NCBI RefSeq assembly: GCF_012273895.1
Contig: NC_052124.1
Coordinates: 496,001 to 560,000 of the forward strand
Source: Zerene cesonia
Taxonomy: Eukaryota > Arthropoda > Insecta > Lepidoptera > Pieridae
Direction of reading: 5' to 3'
Length of the DNA stretch: 64,000 nt
Of the stretch, positions 24,302 through 38,723 are shown piece after piece; position 1 is the first letter of the stretch; each line of letters starts with the position of its first letter. Under the pieces are notes generated by a model that was not told where the DNA came from, did not search any database, and saw only the letters and a list, made by a program, of their open reading frames with translations. A program made the translations under genes and the position numbers.

Positions 24302-24533
24302 TCAGATCTGCTCAAAGCCAGGAATAGCAAGTGGTTCTTCGGAGGCCCGTTTCTTTTTCCTCACCCGTCCCAGTCCATTTCTTCTTTCCACTCGTCAATC
24401 CTTTCCTTATTCCTTACCCAATAAAGTGGGCAGTCCATTCGTAGAGGTAGGTACCTCTGCAAGTATTCATGGGTGGTAGTGGTCGCTTACCTGATGAACG
24501 ACCAGTTCAGTTGCCCAATATGACATAAAAAAG
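24302..24533 (+). repeat. Retroposon-like repeat ending in poly-A
   Basis: A C/T-rich block (ttcggaggcccgtttctttt) leads to gttgcccaatatgacataaaaaa. I recognise both phrases as a recurring lepidopteran repeat. The A-rich end puts it on the + strand. Confidence 0.55.
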
Positions 24534-26989
24534 CTTATTAATAAAACAACTTATTAATTAAAATTAACTTCTTGTTATTAAATTATTAACACTTTTATGG
24601 ATTATATGGATAATCGGAGATTTTTACCAGCTTTTCTGTAATCTGTTAAAAAATGGCGCTTAACGACACGTAATATTCCGCGTGCAATGTCTCAATTTGC
24701 CATTCAACTCGACAATAAAGTTGTACGCAACTATTTCAAAACTGTCCGTAATATTAATGTCTTTCATGATTTGAAGTTTCTACTCTTAGAAATAAATTGA
24801 ATGTCTGCGTGCTATAGAGGTAAATTCATCGAAATTATTGGAGAAAATTCGATAGATACGTGAAATAAGTTCTAATTAATCTTAGACACTCCGAAGTTAT
24901 ACGAAGTCTAAATCGGATGTAGTAAGTGAGGAGATAGTATTGGTATTTTGGAATATTAAAAAGATTGTTATAAATAAATTGTTTTAAGTCAGTGGGCAAA
25001 GGCGCTGGTGGATCGCCTGATAAGCGAACAAAACCTTCCGCCCAAAAAACAAATGGATTTACAACTTTAGAGGATAAGGGATATAGAAAGCATCGATGAG
25101 AATAAGAAAAAAGCTACGGTCTTCGCATCCCCATTCACCAAACGAAACACAGGAGCATAGTTTGTTCACGCCGATCTTCTGTGAGGCTTAGTATTTCCTT
25201 GCTGCGAATTGGCCCTATTCATGCCGAAGCATTCTCGAAGGCCACATTATAGTTCGAGGGTAGTAAAATATTATCTATGTATAAAATATTACCTGTTACG
25301 CAGAAATTGGAAAGCTTATTGTGTTTTAATAGCGTGTTCACGGTCACGTTTTTATAATGAATGAACTCATGGCTAGAACAGTTGAAGTGAAGAAACGTGC
25401 GTGCCTCACCTAACACATTAGTTCAGTTAGAAGTATGATGTAAATTATGTTATCATCGTACAAGGAAACAGGAATGAATAGGTATAGCTGAGCGTCTCAA
25501 TTCATGTTTACAAACTGCCTAGGTATCTAGTATAACTAAATCACCATCGAATTGTCAGAACTAATCCTACAGGGACGACACGGAAGACACCTTTTAAAAA
25601 ATAAAAGAACAATCAAAAACGATTCAATTAGTAGAAAGTTCTGATACCTCTTCAGAGGTAACAAACAAAAAATTACAGTCTATACAGCAATTGTTGAATC
25701 TTTTCCCGTTATACATACTTCATATTTGGAGCATAGGCTATAAAACATAAAACCTCATTACTAATACTAGCTGGCGATATTCATAAACGCTATCATTTCC
25801 TTGAAACTGCAAAACATTAGCAAATTTAATTTAAAAACTATAGGTATATAAAAACAATTTACCTATATTGATAGCAAATACCTTTAGTAAGATTTCAAAC
25901 TTACGGTTAGGTATTATCCTAATCCAAGCGCAGACAGATCGAACAAATCAAAAATCGTTTAAATCAGTTTACGCGTCTTTTAGTTTTAATGTTTAGTTTA
26001 TCGTTATAAGTGGTGTTAATAACATGAATTTACAAATAAATAACATGTAACTGGTCTTTATGTTTCCTACAGCAAAATCTATGGTTCCGTGGCAGTGCCG
26101 TATGTTCTGAATTCTTCAATTGCATATTGGTTCCATTGAATAATAGTTATTTACTGCTTATGAATATAATATTTACATTCTTTAACGCGACACATATTAC
26201 AACATAGATTAAGTTTGTAGATAAAGTAAAATACACGCTGATTGATAACAAATAACGGCTGCTATGAATAAAATTAACAGTTGCAATTAAATGACATCAT
26301 TCATAATACTCGAGACCTTTAACTATCCTGTCTACATAAATATAACTTGCCTAGATCATTCAATGACATGCGGATAAAAACAGTCCAAGAAAAATCAAAA
26401 CCAGTTATCGTATGGTGCTTCACAAAAATCCGTTCAAAGTTCAATATTCTAGTCTCAAGATTATACGTGCCTAATATTTAGATAATTGGATACTTGTGCC
26501 GATTGCTGAGTTTTTGCGCTCATCTGTCATTGGAGAACAATTCATCGCATGAATGTGGAATAGTTAGATGGAGCGTAGAGGTATCTTTGTGTGTATACGA
26601 TGCCGAATATCGAGGCCGGGGTCCGTACCGCCATACTGCTATGAATGCGCTTGGATTGATATTGTTTGATACTTGAGGTTGAGCTTTTACTTCGTACTGG
26701 TAATAGGGATTTTTTTTACTCATTTGTGATGTTGTTCATACCAGCGTTATAAGTAAATAATAATGAGAAGAATATTAAAATTCTTATTTAACATTAAATG
26801 GATGCGCAAATACAGAGCTACACCTAGTACAGAAATTTAATATTATAAAATATTACATTTAAAATAGAAGTTCAAAATTGAGGAAAACATAAAATAAATT
26901 CACTTTTAATATTTCAACCAACTACTAATTAGTATTTTCTTGTGTTTGATTATACGGACAACTACGAATTGATAATACGGAGTGAACAA

Positions 26990-27030
26990 TATATAAAAGT
27001 ATCAAAATATTCTACTCGCATTTTCAAGTA
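26990..27030 (+). promoter_or_regulatory. Candidate TATA promoter of the PTB-domain gene
   Basis: A TATATAAAAG box lies at 26990-26999. About 30 bases downstream is an initiator-like tttTCAAGTA (27022..27030). The sequence then changes from AT-rich to a CpG-bearing stretch (gatcggcgcgggcgcagcg). Spacing and composition fit an insect core promoter on the + strand. The gene served is inferred from the donor at 27343. Confidence 0.4.
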
Positions 27031-27342
27031 AGTAAAGGTAAGATCGGCGCGGGCGCAGCGTGTGACGTGTCTCCACTTCTCTTCCTCTAGTAAACCGCGG
27101 ACAGTCGTGCGAAGTTGACGTGTGCTTGGAACATACGACCGATAAAACTAATTACTGCTAATTGGTGTTATATTACGCAGTGCTGAATTGATTTTAAAAT
27201 TCACGAGATTAACGCTTATTAAACACTCGCACGAAAGAACAAAATCGTTTGCGAGGACAGTGAAGTTTCGTTTTCAGTGCTCTTTAATTATTTTGGTAAA
27301 ATTTTGTGAATTTTGGAAGTTCGCGTGCTAACGGACGGATTG
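27025..27342 (+). other. Candidate 5' UTR exon with no ATG, ending at a consensus donor
   Basis: About 318 nt with relatively high GC and CpG content for this region and no ATG on the + strand. The ATG-free run extends from about 26804 to 27407. It ends in ggattg|gtaagt, a near-perfect donor at 27343. Absence of ATG plus a strong donor is typical of a non-coding first exon. The next convincing + strand coding exons belong to the PTB gene at 47959 or 60797, which would imply a first intron of 20-33 kb. Other donor-like sites exist inside (27026, 27038), so exon limits are uncertain. Confidence 0.42.
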
Positions 27343-29785
27343 GTAAGTGGTTGTTGCGTTATAATTGCCATAACTCAGGAGATTTCGGCTGTCGAATCGG
27401 TGTTGCATGTAAACGAGTGAAGTAAATTACTAATAAAAAGTTATTGCGAAATAAAAGTAAGGCGATGTTCACTTTCCTTATGATAACTTGTTTGTGAAAA
27501 AGGTTGACAGCTTTGTATACGTAAGTGAAATTGTATTGGAGTAGAATGAAGCTTACAGGCCTTAAAGTAAGGTGTAAAAATAGCCCACGGCGCGTTGACC
27601 TCTTCACCTCAGATTTTCACAGCAATGGCGGTATATGAGTAACTGTATCGAAGCCTTATCCAACGCCTTAACGTATTTTTGAATAGTAACGCACCTTGCC
27701 TTGGAAGGTGCATGGAATTGAACACTATATTTGAATACATAAATTACTGTTCTACTATATCTCATCTACCCGCTTAGATATAATGATTTTAATCGTTTGA
27801 CGCCGATAAACAGAGATGTCAATTTTCAAGTTATAAAATATCTTGTTTCGTTGTTGTTTCTTTTAAACAACTGTTCTCATGTAATATATGTATTCCTTTA
27901 TTTCACAATTTAAAATAATTTCCTATATACTGCATTCAAAAATATAGTGATTTTATAATTGGCCCCGCATCATTAATTAAATAAAAAATTACCTACAGTC
28001 CGTCTGCAGTCTGCAGTCCGTCCCAGCTGTACTTGTGATTCATATTGTCTTATAATACTCAGTATTCCCGTGCATATCCAACGACGTAAGAATTTTTAAA
28101 ATCGGTCCAGTAGTTACTGAGATTAGCATGTTCAACAAACAAATAAAACTCTTCAAGCTTATATTATTGAGTAAAGATTATCCACCTGTGTCAACATAGA
28201 TATACATGACTCAGTTATAGGAACATGTTTTTTCAACTTTACATGCTTTTTCTTTATGACAAAACAAGAAAAATATCTGTTAAATAAGACAAATTTCTTG
28301 AAAAAGCACATGTGCCTTATTCGGTTAAATAACGGAAGTCAATGGAAGATGATGAATTCTATTAGTTATCTACATCTGAATTACTAAATGAAGTAAAGGT
28401 AAATCCTGTTTATAGTTAGCTATTTACACACAAAGAAATCATAGTCCGATAAGATCTTATCGCTCTTGAAAATATAAATAGCTACATATTATTTGGTAAG
28501 TACACAAATATTAAAATATGCTTTGAATAAGTTAGAAAAATTATTGATTATATTTCAGTTTACTTAATTGTGATGGAATGCCAGATTTCGTGAAATTATA
28601 AACTTATTTTACTACCTACTATACGCTTAAAACGTTTTTTATCATTTTCTTTTCTTTTGATTTATTTTTTCTCGAAATAAATCGAATTGCAGGCATTTCA
28701 ATTATGTAAAAACTATAAAATTATGTTTTTTATTTACATGTAGATATGACCTAGATACTCAGAATGTTTTACTTTGTGACCTTTCTTTTATAGGGATTTT
28801 AAACAATAAAATTGTAGTTTTATTTCTAACTTATAAACAAAAAATAACCTTCAGAAATAACATTATAAAGAATCTGTCAAAATAAGATTGTTATTAATAT
28901 AACTATTTATTATTCTAATAATAATTATATGTATGCATTATATTTATAGTAATAATGTATGATATCTATATTCACTCAGATTAATGCATTTTGTTACTAA
29001 GATTTTGTGCAGCGATATCAATTATTGAAACTGGCAAATAGTTCTATCTTATAGCCTTATTAAAAGAAAAAAAAAATCATAAAATTTGACATTTTGTCAA
29101 ATCAAACGAAACACATATTTAAAATATAAATTATGACTAATTAAAAATATCTGTTCCATAGGTCAGAACGATAAAATAGCTCATTTACAATTCAAAAATC
29201 ACCTTTTATCTTTTTATGGTAATGTACCCACTGAAGACATCAATAAATTTCCGACGTGGACGTGGTAAAAAAAATATATAACGTCATTAGGAATTTGACA
29301 ATTTATTAACCTACAAACATCTTTATAAAACGCATTTTTTATGTATCTACATATGCAAAATGATTTTCTACACATTTAATAAAAATAAAATTACTTTTTG
29401 ATTATTTAAAGGTTTGCTAACGAGACCTTTCAGCCAAGTCTAATTTTGGTTGATGTTAAGAAAGATTAATGTAGCCACAGGTAATTATTGAAGTATTAAT
29501 TAATAGTGTTACGAAAGTATAAATCATCAACATGAATAACATTGTTATGACATTGTTCGTTTATTTATAAACAATTATGTTTTCAAACAATGATACATTT
29601 AAAATATGAATCGTAAAGTTATGTAGGTACTGGAATTTATACTGTTTTGATATCTTATACAGGAACAAAATAAAATAAGGTCCACACGTAACATTATTTA
29701 ATTTGTTTGTGGTAAATGGCCGATTATATTGTTTTTGTAATAAGATTTCAATTCAAAATCACTATGATCCCTACTAAAGCTCTAA

Positions 29786-29989
29786 TCCTATTAATATTAT
29801 AAATGCGAAAGTTTGTAAGTATGGATGTATGGATGTTTGTTACTCTTTCACGTAAAAACTACTGAACCAATTGCAATGAAATTTGGTACGTAGACAGCTG
29901 GATAACTGGAATAACATATAGGCAACTTTTTATTCCGATATTCCTACGGGATTCGGACTTACGCGGGTGAAACCGCGGGACACAGCTAG
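29786..29989 (+). mobile_element. Complete short Helitron-like element (family A)
   Basis: It starts A|TCCTATTAATATTATAAATG and ends gggtgaaaccgcgggacacag then CTAG|T. Internal phrases such as aaactactgaacca and atgaaatttggtacgtagac are shared with copies at 38521, 44668, 52923 and 60486. It is non-coding. Confidence 0.82.
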
Positions 29990-31072
29990 TAGTATTATAC
30001 AGCGAAAGTAACGCTGTCTGTCTGTCTTTTCCGCTACTACTTAACCCTTTCCAAGAAATTTGGTAGAAAAATAGTTTAAGAGTCCCTAGAGTTGATATAG
30101 GATTTTACCGAACTCCAACGGGAACGGAATTACTGCTAAAACTTCTGGAGTTCAGGTATATCTTTTCCTAAGACTTTTCACAGACGTTTTAAATACAAGC
30201 TTAACAGTTATGAATTCTAATGTTCGACCTTCATTAAAACTAATAATTATGAGCTAGATTTTTAAATTTAGCTTATTAGTACATTTAAATACATTATATT
30301 AAGGTAAAACTCAATTTTATGACGAATAAAAAAACCATGGTTCCATTTGAAAGTGATATAGATTACGAATGCGTTAGTCGTATACAAAAGACGTCAACGC
30401 TCGACTGTAGAAAGTCTATTTCAAAACAAATTAGTTTTCTCATTTCATTGTCATGTTCCTTGAAGTTCTTCTAATATCGAATTATATTTACCATAAGTTT
30501 TTATACCCGAGGACTGTATTTGAACATCTTTCAAATGTTTTCATACTATATTCAATAAAACTTAAACTCCTTTTTAGGATATTATGAGATAATTGAATTC
30601 GTCTGTCTTGATTTAAACGCAGCTTTCTCACATTATTACTATGAAACACAGCAGCCTAAGGCAAATTTTACTCGATGATTACTTGATGACTTTCTAAAAG
30701 TTTTTTAGGCCTATAATTTTTATGATGATGAATATCTCTGTGATATAATATTTTTAGTGTTTAGCCCCACCCTTTATGGGATATGAGACGGTTTAACACA
30801 TCGTTTCATTCATATTTACTGAACCTATTTACGTAGTTGAAGCAAATTTCTGAATCATTTTTTTTTATATGATTGTAGGGAAAATTAACACAAAACTTTA
30901 AATTGCAGATCTTTGAAATTGGGAACTGAAATAATTCATACAAAATAATTAACAATTCAAATAAGTAAATACTAATTTCCAATCGATCATGATCAGCTGT
31001 CTGTACTATTTTTACTATTCATTTAAATAAAGTACTTTCAGATAGGAAAATATACCCTTCACGAAACATGAC

Positions 31073-31114
31073 ATAAAAATCCAATAAGGCCACCCACGCA
31101 GTTTGGATTTTTAT
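31073..31114. repeat. Short inverted repeat
   Basis: ataaaaatccaa (31073..31084) and ttggatttttat (31103..31114) are exact reverse complements around an 18-nt GC-richer loop. It is possibly the remnant of a mobile element or a small hairpin. Confidence 0.5.
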
Positions 31115-32145
31115 CATGTATTTTGTTTCGGACAACTCTTTTATCATACAATAACTTTTGATTCTAATCGTATGATGCTTTTATATTGTTATATGGTCCT
31201 TTCGAAACATTACCGATACTGTAAACATATAATTTATTATGACAATTTTGGATTTGTAAATAGTATAATATAATACCTACATAATTTACTGGAGTGGAGT
31301 TTAGTTAGTAGCCTTGATTTTTGCTAGAGGTTAGGGGTTCAGCTGTAAAAATACTGTAGTAAGAATATTTTATATGAATTATAAAAACAAACATTTAATT
31401 ACGTTTTTCAGTTGTGGTAATGAATGTATTTATGTACAGGATTTCATAACAAAATGTTCCTTCTAGGTACTTTACCTGACAAAAATATTAGAAAATGATT
31501 CTCTGTTTCGTTTAGAAATTTATTCAATCTTGTTGAAATATAGATAGATATTTTCTACTCAACCACACTGTCGCAATTAGTAGGTATAGTGTTTTGCGGT
31601 TTTGACCTAAACAAAATGTCATAAGCATGTTAAAATGAAGTAAAAATAATAAACATATTTTAGTCGATTGAAATATTACCAACATGCAATGAAAATCTCG
31701 GCGACTGTGTAAATTATATTACGAACCAATAGTATATATTATGTTAAAAAATTAAGTGTACAGGTCAGTATTCAATATAACATATATTAGCTCGTTCAAA
31801 TCAATATTTAGTGTATAAATAAACCTCCAAAAGAACTAAAAAGTAATAAATTTTTACACACATTGTATATGTCCCTCGTTGGCATTTGTTTATGGTCTTG
31901 GTTCAATGGAAGCTGAGCCTCAGGTAACTGCTCTTCCTCTCTAAATATAGAAACATACTTCCATTCTATTATTGTGGTTGGAATAATAATATATGTGCTT
32001 ATATATTTATTCCTTTAATACTATTATATATATACTATTTAATAGTTTAAAAATAATTAATTGACAGTAAAATAGCGTTGTGAGCTTCCCAGAGATGTTC
32101 TTTTTTCGTGGCTTAATTTTTTTCGTCTAGAATGAAAAAACACCG

Positions 32146-32255
<110 letters not shown>

Positions 32256-35200
32256 TATCGAAAAAAAAAGCTTCCAATAAAATGGTGGGTTTACATTACT
32301 ACATAGTGACGACTACTCTGCTCGTTTTGCCCAAAACTCACAAAAATCGTATGAGTTAATGGACTTGTCCACTTGCAAATGTGAATTGACTAATGGATTC
32401 CTTGATCCCAAAACCAACCATTACTCAATTCCTTAAATATCTTTTAAACGCAATCTTTTCTTCGAATTCTGTCACACGGTTGCTAAATGAGTTTCTTCTA
32501 GAGAATAAAAATTAACAAAATTCATGTATTTGGTGCTCACTGATGCTCTTAATATCAACATTAATTATTTATTAGATTTTAATTATATTGTTCACATTAT
32601 GCACAATCTATTTTATTCAGTCCTTTAGTGTATAAAGTGTATCTTTTACGTTCTTTTGCAATATACCTAACCTACCATCGATACATTTATATTATGAATC
32701 ATGTATATTACTAATACGTCCTGTTAATAAAATGTTTTATACAAATAGTATTTGGGTTATAAATATATCTGAATATTTACGATAAGTTACTTAAATTTGA
32801 TAAAGATGCTCAGGCGTAGGTTACCTTGAATAACTAACTTTTAACATTCATCAATGGCGCATCAGTCATATATTTTAATTAAATACACATCACGAAACAT
32901 TATAAACCCATTTTCACCTAATCCGGTACGGCGTGTGCGGATGCATGTATGCGTTTCGAATACTAAGTCAATAATGATTTCATCCAAGTATTTTCTAATC
33001 CAAAATAATCATCCATACAAACATTTTTGACATTAATAACACGTTTCTCGTGCGTATAATAGATATATGTAATGTTTATTTATATTTAGGATTTTTATTC
33101 TATATTATCTATTATCAAAGAATGCTGTAAGGTTCAGATGCAACAACACTAAGCGCTCACCCACTAAAAGACTGTCCGCGGTTTTCATTGCTTAACCCTC
33201 AAATCATTTATTTAACCCCTTAGTTGTAATAATGTCTTTAAAAATCTGTAAATTTCGATTACCAAGTACCATTATTTAAATTCTTGCAAATTTTGCATAC
33301 GTGCTATTTTTATAAGTAGATAAATATGGTTAAAAAAAACAATATAACACGTTTTAATGTTTGAATCAACTAAAACTATACTAAACTCAACACTTGTGAA
33401 ATTATTAACTAGAATACGTCAGCAAATTATTTAGTCCTGGCATTCCTAATCATCCTTGATAAGGTACAAAGTTTCAATTTCAAGTCCGTAAAAATCGAGT
33501 CTAAAGCAAATAAAAGCGTATTAAAAATGAGCTAATCTCATTTTAATAGCTATAAAAAGGTCACATTGATAAGTTGCAGAAACTCTTTCAAAATATTAAA
33601 ACTAAACGCATCAAGCGCACGTTTTCCTATCACAAGTAGTTGCGTAAATAGGTGAATCCAATAACTTAAATTAATTGTTTACTATATTTCGATCAGTTCC
33701 TCCATGAGGAAATAGCGTTGCATAATATATTTGAATGCTAATATTTTAATTATTTTTTTTCCTGTTGAGGTTCTTGCATAATCTGTACCTAGCAAATCAG
33801 GAATTGTTTTATGTTCACGTCTTTATTAATAGCAGGGTAAACGAATCACTTAAATTTCATTAAAGCTATATTTATTATTAACACCACATAGTTCTGTAAT
33901 TTAAAATGTACATATTTTCAATACCTTTGTCAAATTTCAATTTGATCTATAATATATAGTAGTAATATGATTAAGAGGATAAATTTCTGTTTGTGATGTT
34001 GTATGGAGTAATCTATCTACTGGTCCGATTTTAAACAGTATATTACCAATAGAAAGTCAAGTATAAATATTAAAGAAATATATTTTAGATTTATACCGAA
34101 TCGAATAGGTATAAGAAGCTGGGACGAGCAGCTGATTAAAATTTTTTAGATGTAGAACAGTCGTCTGCAGACATAGTATAATATATCTACAACTCATACA
34201 GCTGCACTTCAAACTAACTATGACTCTTTTAATATATGAGAAATTTTCACACCAATCCATTATGAGCAACATTTTAGCTAATTTATAGACCAACATAAAA
34301 CAGTGCATGTACAGGTGAAATTCAAAGTTAATCTAATTAACTGCCACAGTACCTAGTTGTCCATTTATTTCGTTTAATTAAACATGAACATTTCTTCTCA
34401 TTTGTTTCTTCTACATAAACCTGTTTAAAGTAATTGAAGATATATTTTATGCTCTACATCTTATTCACTTCTTATTGTACACATTGTAACAAAAATAAGG
34501 CAACGTGTGAGGTCATTTCATCGTCTATTTGGTATTACGGGCAAACAAGATGTACCTTATCTTCGGCTTAGTATATCTCTGTAATCCTTTTGAGATAATG
34601 GTGTAATTAAATCATAATTGTATACAACGTTTGTATCATACTTAAAAAGAAGTCCAAGGTTATACCATGCATATAAGTACATCGATAATTCGAATTTCGA
34701 ATACTTTTATTTATTACTTTTACTCTTTACATATTCAGGTCACTAAAGTTTATTTTATATTACAGTTTGTTAAATAGTTTTTAACATTATCAATAGCTAA
34801 TTATACGCTTTGAATTATACGTAAACAATTATTATGTTAAGTTACATTATTTGTGTATCTACCATACTTAATCCATACTGAATTTATTATTTATAGCAAT
34901 TAAATAACAAATTTCCTTCCTGCCATAAATACTCCTCTATTAATATTGAAGCAAAAATATGATACGTAAACATCAAAGTTCAACAAATGTTCTAAAATAT
35001 GTATGTCCTAAACTCGGAAACTGGATAAATAACAATTTAGAAATTATTTTGTTAAAACATTTTCTATCGGCTTTCACTTTATCCATTCTAGTTTAATATA
35101 ACAACAATGTTCTATTAAATAATTAATTAGTTTGCTTATATACAGACAAGTTTATGAAAAAAAGTTTAAGTGTACATATTAAATATCTTGAAAATTATAA

Positions 35201-36899
35201 TTACGAGGCGAAAAAATTAATCAATATATAATAACAAGAAGCAAATAACATAGACAAATTCCAATTGTATGTTCTTATATCGTGTTTAAATTTGTGATCA
35301 ATAAATTGAGAACTTTTAGAGTTATTGAGGCATAGGATCACAAACTTTAACATTTTTACGTATAAAATTTACTCAAATATATGTCTCATTTCAGATCTCC
35401 TGACGCGTTATTTGGAATCTTACTTGGTAAGTGCGTCAGCGATGATATTTAAAGAATTGCATAACCTGGTATTAAGCACACATATAATTAATTTATTAAT
35501 AGTTGCTAATTTATGCGGATGAATCTAGTTTATTCAAAAATATTTCATCAAGATTGATTGCATTGTATTTTGAAGCAGTTTTGATACTGAGCATCTATAA
35601 ATTATGCCATTATTTATTTGGCCCAGTTCGATATTATTAAATTAATTCCGTATGGGTTATGCTTCAAAATCGTTGACATTGTCTCCCAAATGCAGACCGT
35701 TTGCAATCAGTGAAATATAACCGCTTTTTATTATTGTTAGATTAATGGTAAAAACTGTAATTCTAATTTTATAGTAGAATTATTTACATCAACTTATGAC
35801 GATATGTAGGTACATATTTATTTTAAATGTTGTAATTGAGTAAAGTTCACCAATCGTACAATAAATTGTCCATTAGAATATTATTTCAAATCAAAAATCA
35901 GAATAAGTTTATGTAATAAAGAAAAAACAAATAATTGCAATTGATTCAGACGTGTAGAGAAATAAGTCTAAATGTTCAGTATTTTCAAACTTAAACTCAT
36001 ATATTATATTTATTTCAATTAGACTTCTAGGTGCACTTTTGAATCGTCATAACATAGTTTTACCATTAATGTACCACCACTTAGGTATAGTTAGTTTAAA
36101 AAGTTACGTAATGCACTGTGTTAATATTAAATTTGCTTCGACAACTGCAATGGCCAGTTCCCACAATAACACATATTATACAACACACCGTTCAAAAAGT
36201 TTCAAACGTGTGAAATATAAACATGAGGGAAAGTAGCATGCGTAAGCCAAAATAACTGAATTCTTGATAATAGTTTACAAACGGAACGCAATGTGAACTT
36301 TCGATTTCTGAACGTGAATATACTTTTCATTCGCACGTTGACAACACAGATAAGAAAAAAAAAATTGCGCGCGAAATGGGAATAAGGTTTGTACAGAAAT
36401 TTTTACCGTTTTAAAAACTAATGATCACAAAGCCTAAGTGATACTGCAATAACGTTCTTACAATGGAAGCTCTAAAATAAATTCATCCATTAAATATTGT
36501 GACGAAAATTTTAATATTTTCGGTTTGAAATTTGAACAATATGTATAGATAATGTGAATAAAATTATATACCTCTGTATATGGATTAAATAGAGTTATTG
36601 AAATTAACTCTTGAAAAAAAAAAACAGAATTATTCATTTAGAAACATGACTAAGATGTTTTATATACCTGTTTTCGTAAGATACGTTTTAAGAATGTAAT
36701 AAGATTAAAAGATAATGAGGAAATTTATGAGAGTGTAAAGTACTTTTATTAACATATTTTAACAGTCACGGTCTTATAAAATGATTATTTCGTATAATTT
36801 ACACAAGGACGTATTATTGTAATGCATTTACCTATTTGTAAAGTTAATGTCACATTTTATTAAGGCAGAGATTATGATCGCTTCGCAAAAGTTTTGGTT

Positions 36900-36916
36900 G
36901 GGGGGGGGGGGGGGGG
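36900..36916. repeat. G17 homopolymer
   Basis: Seventeen G in a row in AT-rich DNA. The length is prone to sequencing error. Confidence 0.9.
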
Positions 36917-36976
36917 TTCGCAAGTCAATAACGAATAAGATTAGACTTGTTGAAGTAAATATACTTCTTGTTTATG

Positions 36977-36994
36977 TAGGTTAGGTTAGGTTAG
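36977..36994. repeat. Short TTAGG (insect telomere pentamer) tract
   Basis: About 3.6 copies of TTAGG, 60 bp after the G17 run. It is too short to show a telomeric origin. Confidence 0.5.
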
Positions 36995-37009
36995 CCCAAA
37001 TAACCATAT

Positions 37010-37200
37010 GGCTTTAATAATATGAATTAGGTACTTGAAGTTCGTCCCGGCTTCGCTCGTACATATATGACCTGCCAGTCAGTGGAGGTGCAGCTTTCTA
37101 ATGGTGAAAGAATTTTTGAAATCGATCTAGTAGTTTTTGTGTAAAAACATTACAAACATATATACCAAATCAAATACTTTCCCCTGATAATATTAGTTTA
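37010..37200 (-). repeat. Dispersed Helitron-like repeat, related to 9735..9900
   Basis: It begins gttcgtcccggcttcgctcg (a GC-rich terminus when read on the minus strand) and ends taatattagt. It shares gcagctttctaatggt with 9735..9900. Confidence 0.55.
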
Positions 37201-37829
37201 GATAAAGAGAAAATGATCTCTTATCGGCCACCTATCGCACCAGTTAATACAATACTCTATAACCATACAAGTTCTTAAGTTTTGTCGCTATTTTATGTAG
37301 GTAATATAATGTTTTAATTTAAACAAACATTAGGGCAGGCAGTATCCACACCAATAGATAAAGAAAGTAGGTAATGTTCTTAAATCAATTGTTTTCACTA
37401 CATCGCGTGGATGTTAACAGTAAAAGTGAATCCAGTCAGGTGTAGCTGTAGGCGCGTATTAAACCCACTTATAGTGATTTGCCTGTTAAATTGCTGAGAA
37501 CACGGTAATGGAGGATTAATGATCAATAAATAATTATGTGCATTTGATTTGGCGTTAACTCTTGGTAACTCTCGGTAGAATTTCCATATAAAATACCTTA
37601 TTGTATTAATTTTGGGAATAAATAATAATAATAAAATGTTTATTGACATGATAATATAACAGGTGTAATGTTATGAATCCTTAAGCTTCTCCCAATTGTG
37701 TTCTTACTATTGCGTCCTTATACTACATAAATTTTTAAATAGAAAGCATTATTGGTTTTTGTGTCAAAATTATTTGCGGGCATTTAATATGTTGTTACAA
37801 TTGTTTATGTATCTCAAGCTCTATCTATG

Positions 37830-38007
37830 TCTTATATATACAATTTTCGTGTCACAATGTTAGTTACCTTACTCCTCCGAAACGGGTGGACCGATTCAAA
37901 TTAAATTTTGTGTGCATATCGGGTAGGTCTGATAATCTGCCAACATCTATTTTTTATAACCCTAAATGATAAGAATAAGGCAGAACAGCATTTGCCGCGT
38001 CAGCTAG
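37830..38007 (+). mobile_element. Short Helitron-like element, second family
   Basis: It starts TCTTATATATACAATTTTCG and ends tttgccgcgtcag then CTAG|T. The internal phrase cctccgaaacgggtggaccg is one I recognise from a common lepidopteran repeat. It is non-coding. Confidence 0.7.
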
Positions 38008-38520
38008 TATATTTATGATATATTATTAACAATATCGTAAAGGCTAGTCTAGTGAATTTGCTTAAAATATAATAAATACAAATTATTCCTTCATATTAAT
38101 CCTTCTGGAAAACTAAGTTTGATAAAATATAGCAGTGAATAAAATTGTTTACGCTACGATATCTACATTATCTAAAGTCTAAAGTAAAGCGTACCCAGAT
38201 ATCTCCTATTTCTACGGTATTCGTAAACTTGTTTGGTTCAAAATATTTAGTACAGTCATGCACATTATAAGGAAAGGGTTATTAGTTATTTTTTTCTTTT
38301 ATACTTTATAGACAACGTCCCTCTTTTTGCATATATATAATATTTGTTAGGTTCAATGTTACTTTACTAATATACTTATAGGGGAGATGACCCGCTGTGG
38401 ACATAGGACTACATATATTTTTTATGTAGAATACAAAAGTATAATTTTACAATATTATTAGTGACTGTAGTTTATAGTTAAAAATTCTAAAGCAACATAG
38501 TATTAAGATAAATCCTACTT

Positions 38521-38718
38521 TCCTACTAATATTATAAATGCGAAAGTTTGTAAGGGTGTGTGTGTTTGTTGCTCTTTCACGCAAAAACTGCTGAACCGAT
38601 TGCAATGAAATTTGGAACGTAGACAGCTGAACAACTGGAATAACATCTAGGTAACTTTTCATCCCGATATTCCTACGGGATACGGACTTACGCGGGTGAA
38701 ATCGCGGGGCGCAGCTAG
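38521..38718 (+). mobile_element. Complete short Helitron-like element (family A)
   Basis: It starts TCCTACTAATATTATAAATG and ends cgcggggcgcag then CTAG. It is followed at once by the 360-bp repeat (38724..39084) and then by a second family-A 3' end at 39085..39134. Confidence 0.82.
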
Positions 38719-38723
38719 CATTA

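Larger units (their letters stand above)
20035..26989. other. Intergenic region between the two genes
   Basis: AT-rich with the listed repeats (21988, 23075, 23630, 24302). Short frames such as 23828..24109 (minus) show no recognisable protein. Confidence 0.5.

Noticed and set aside
36977..36994. Interstitial telomere as a chromosome fusion mark
   Set aside because: Fewer than four TTAGG units can arise by chance.
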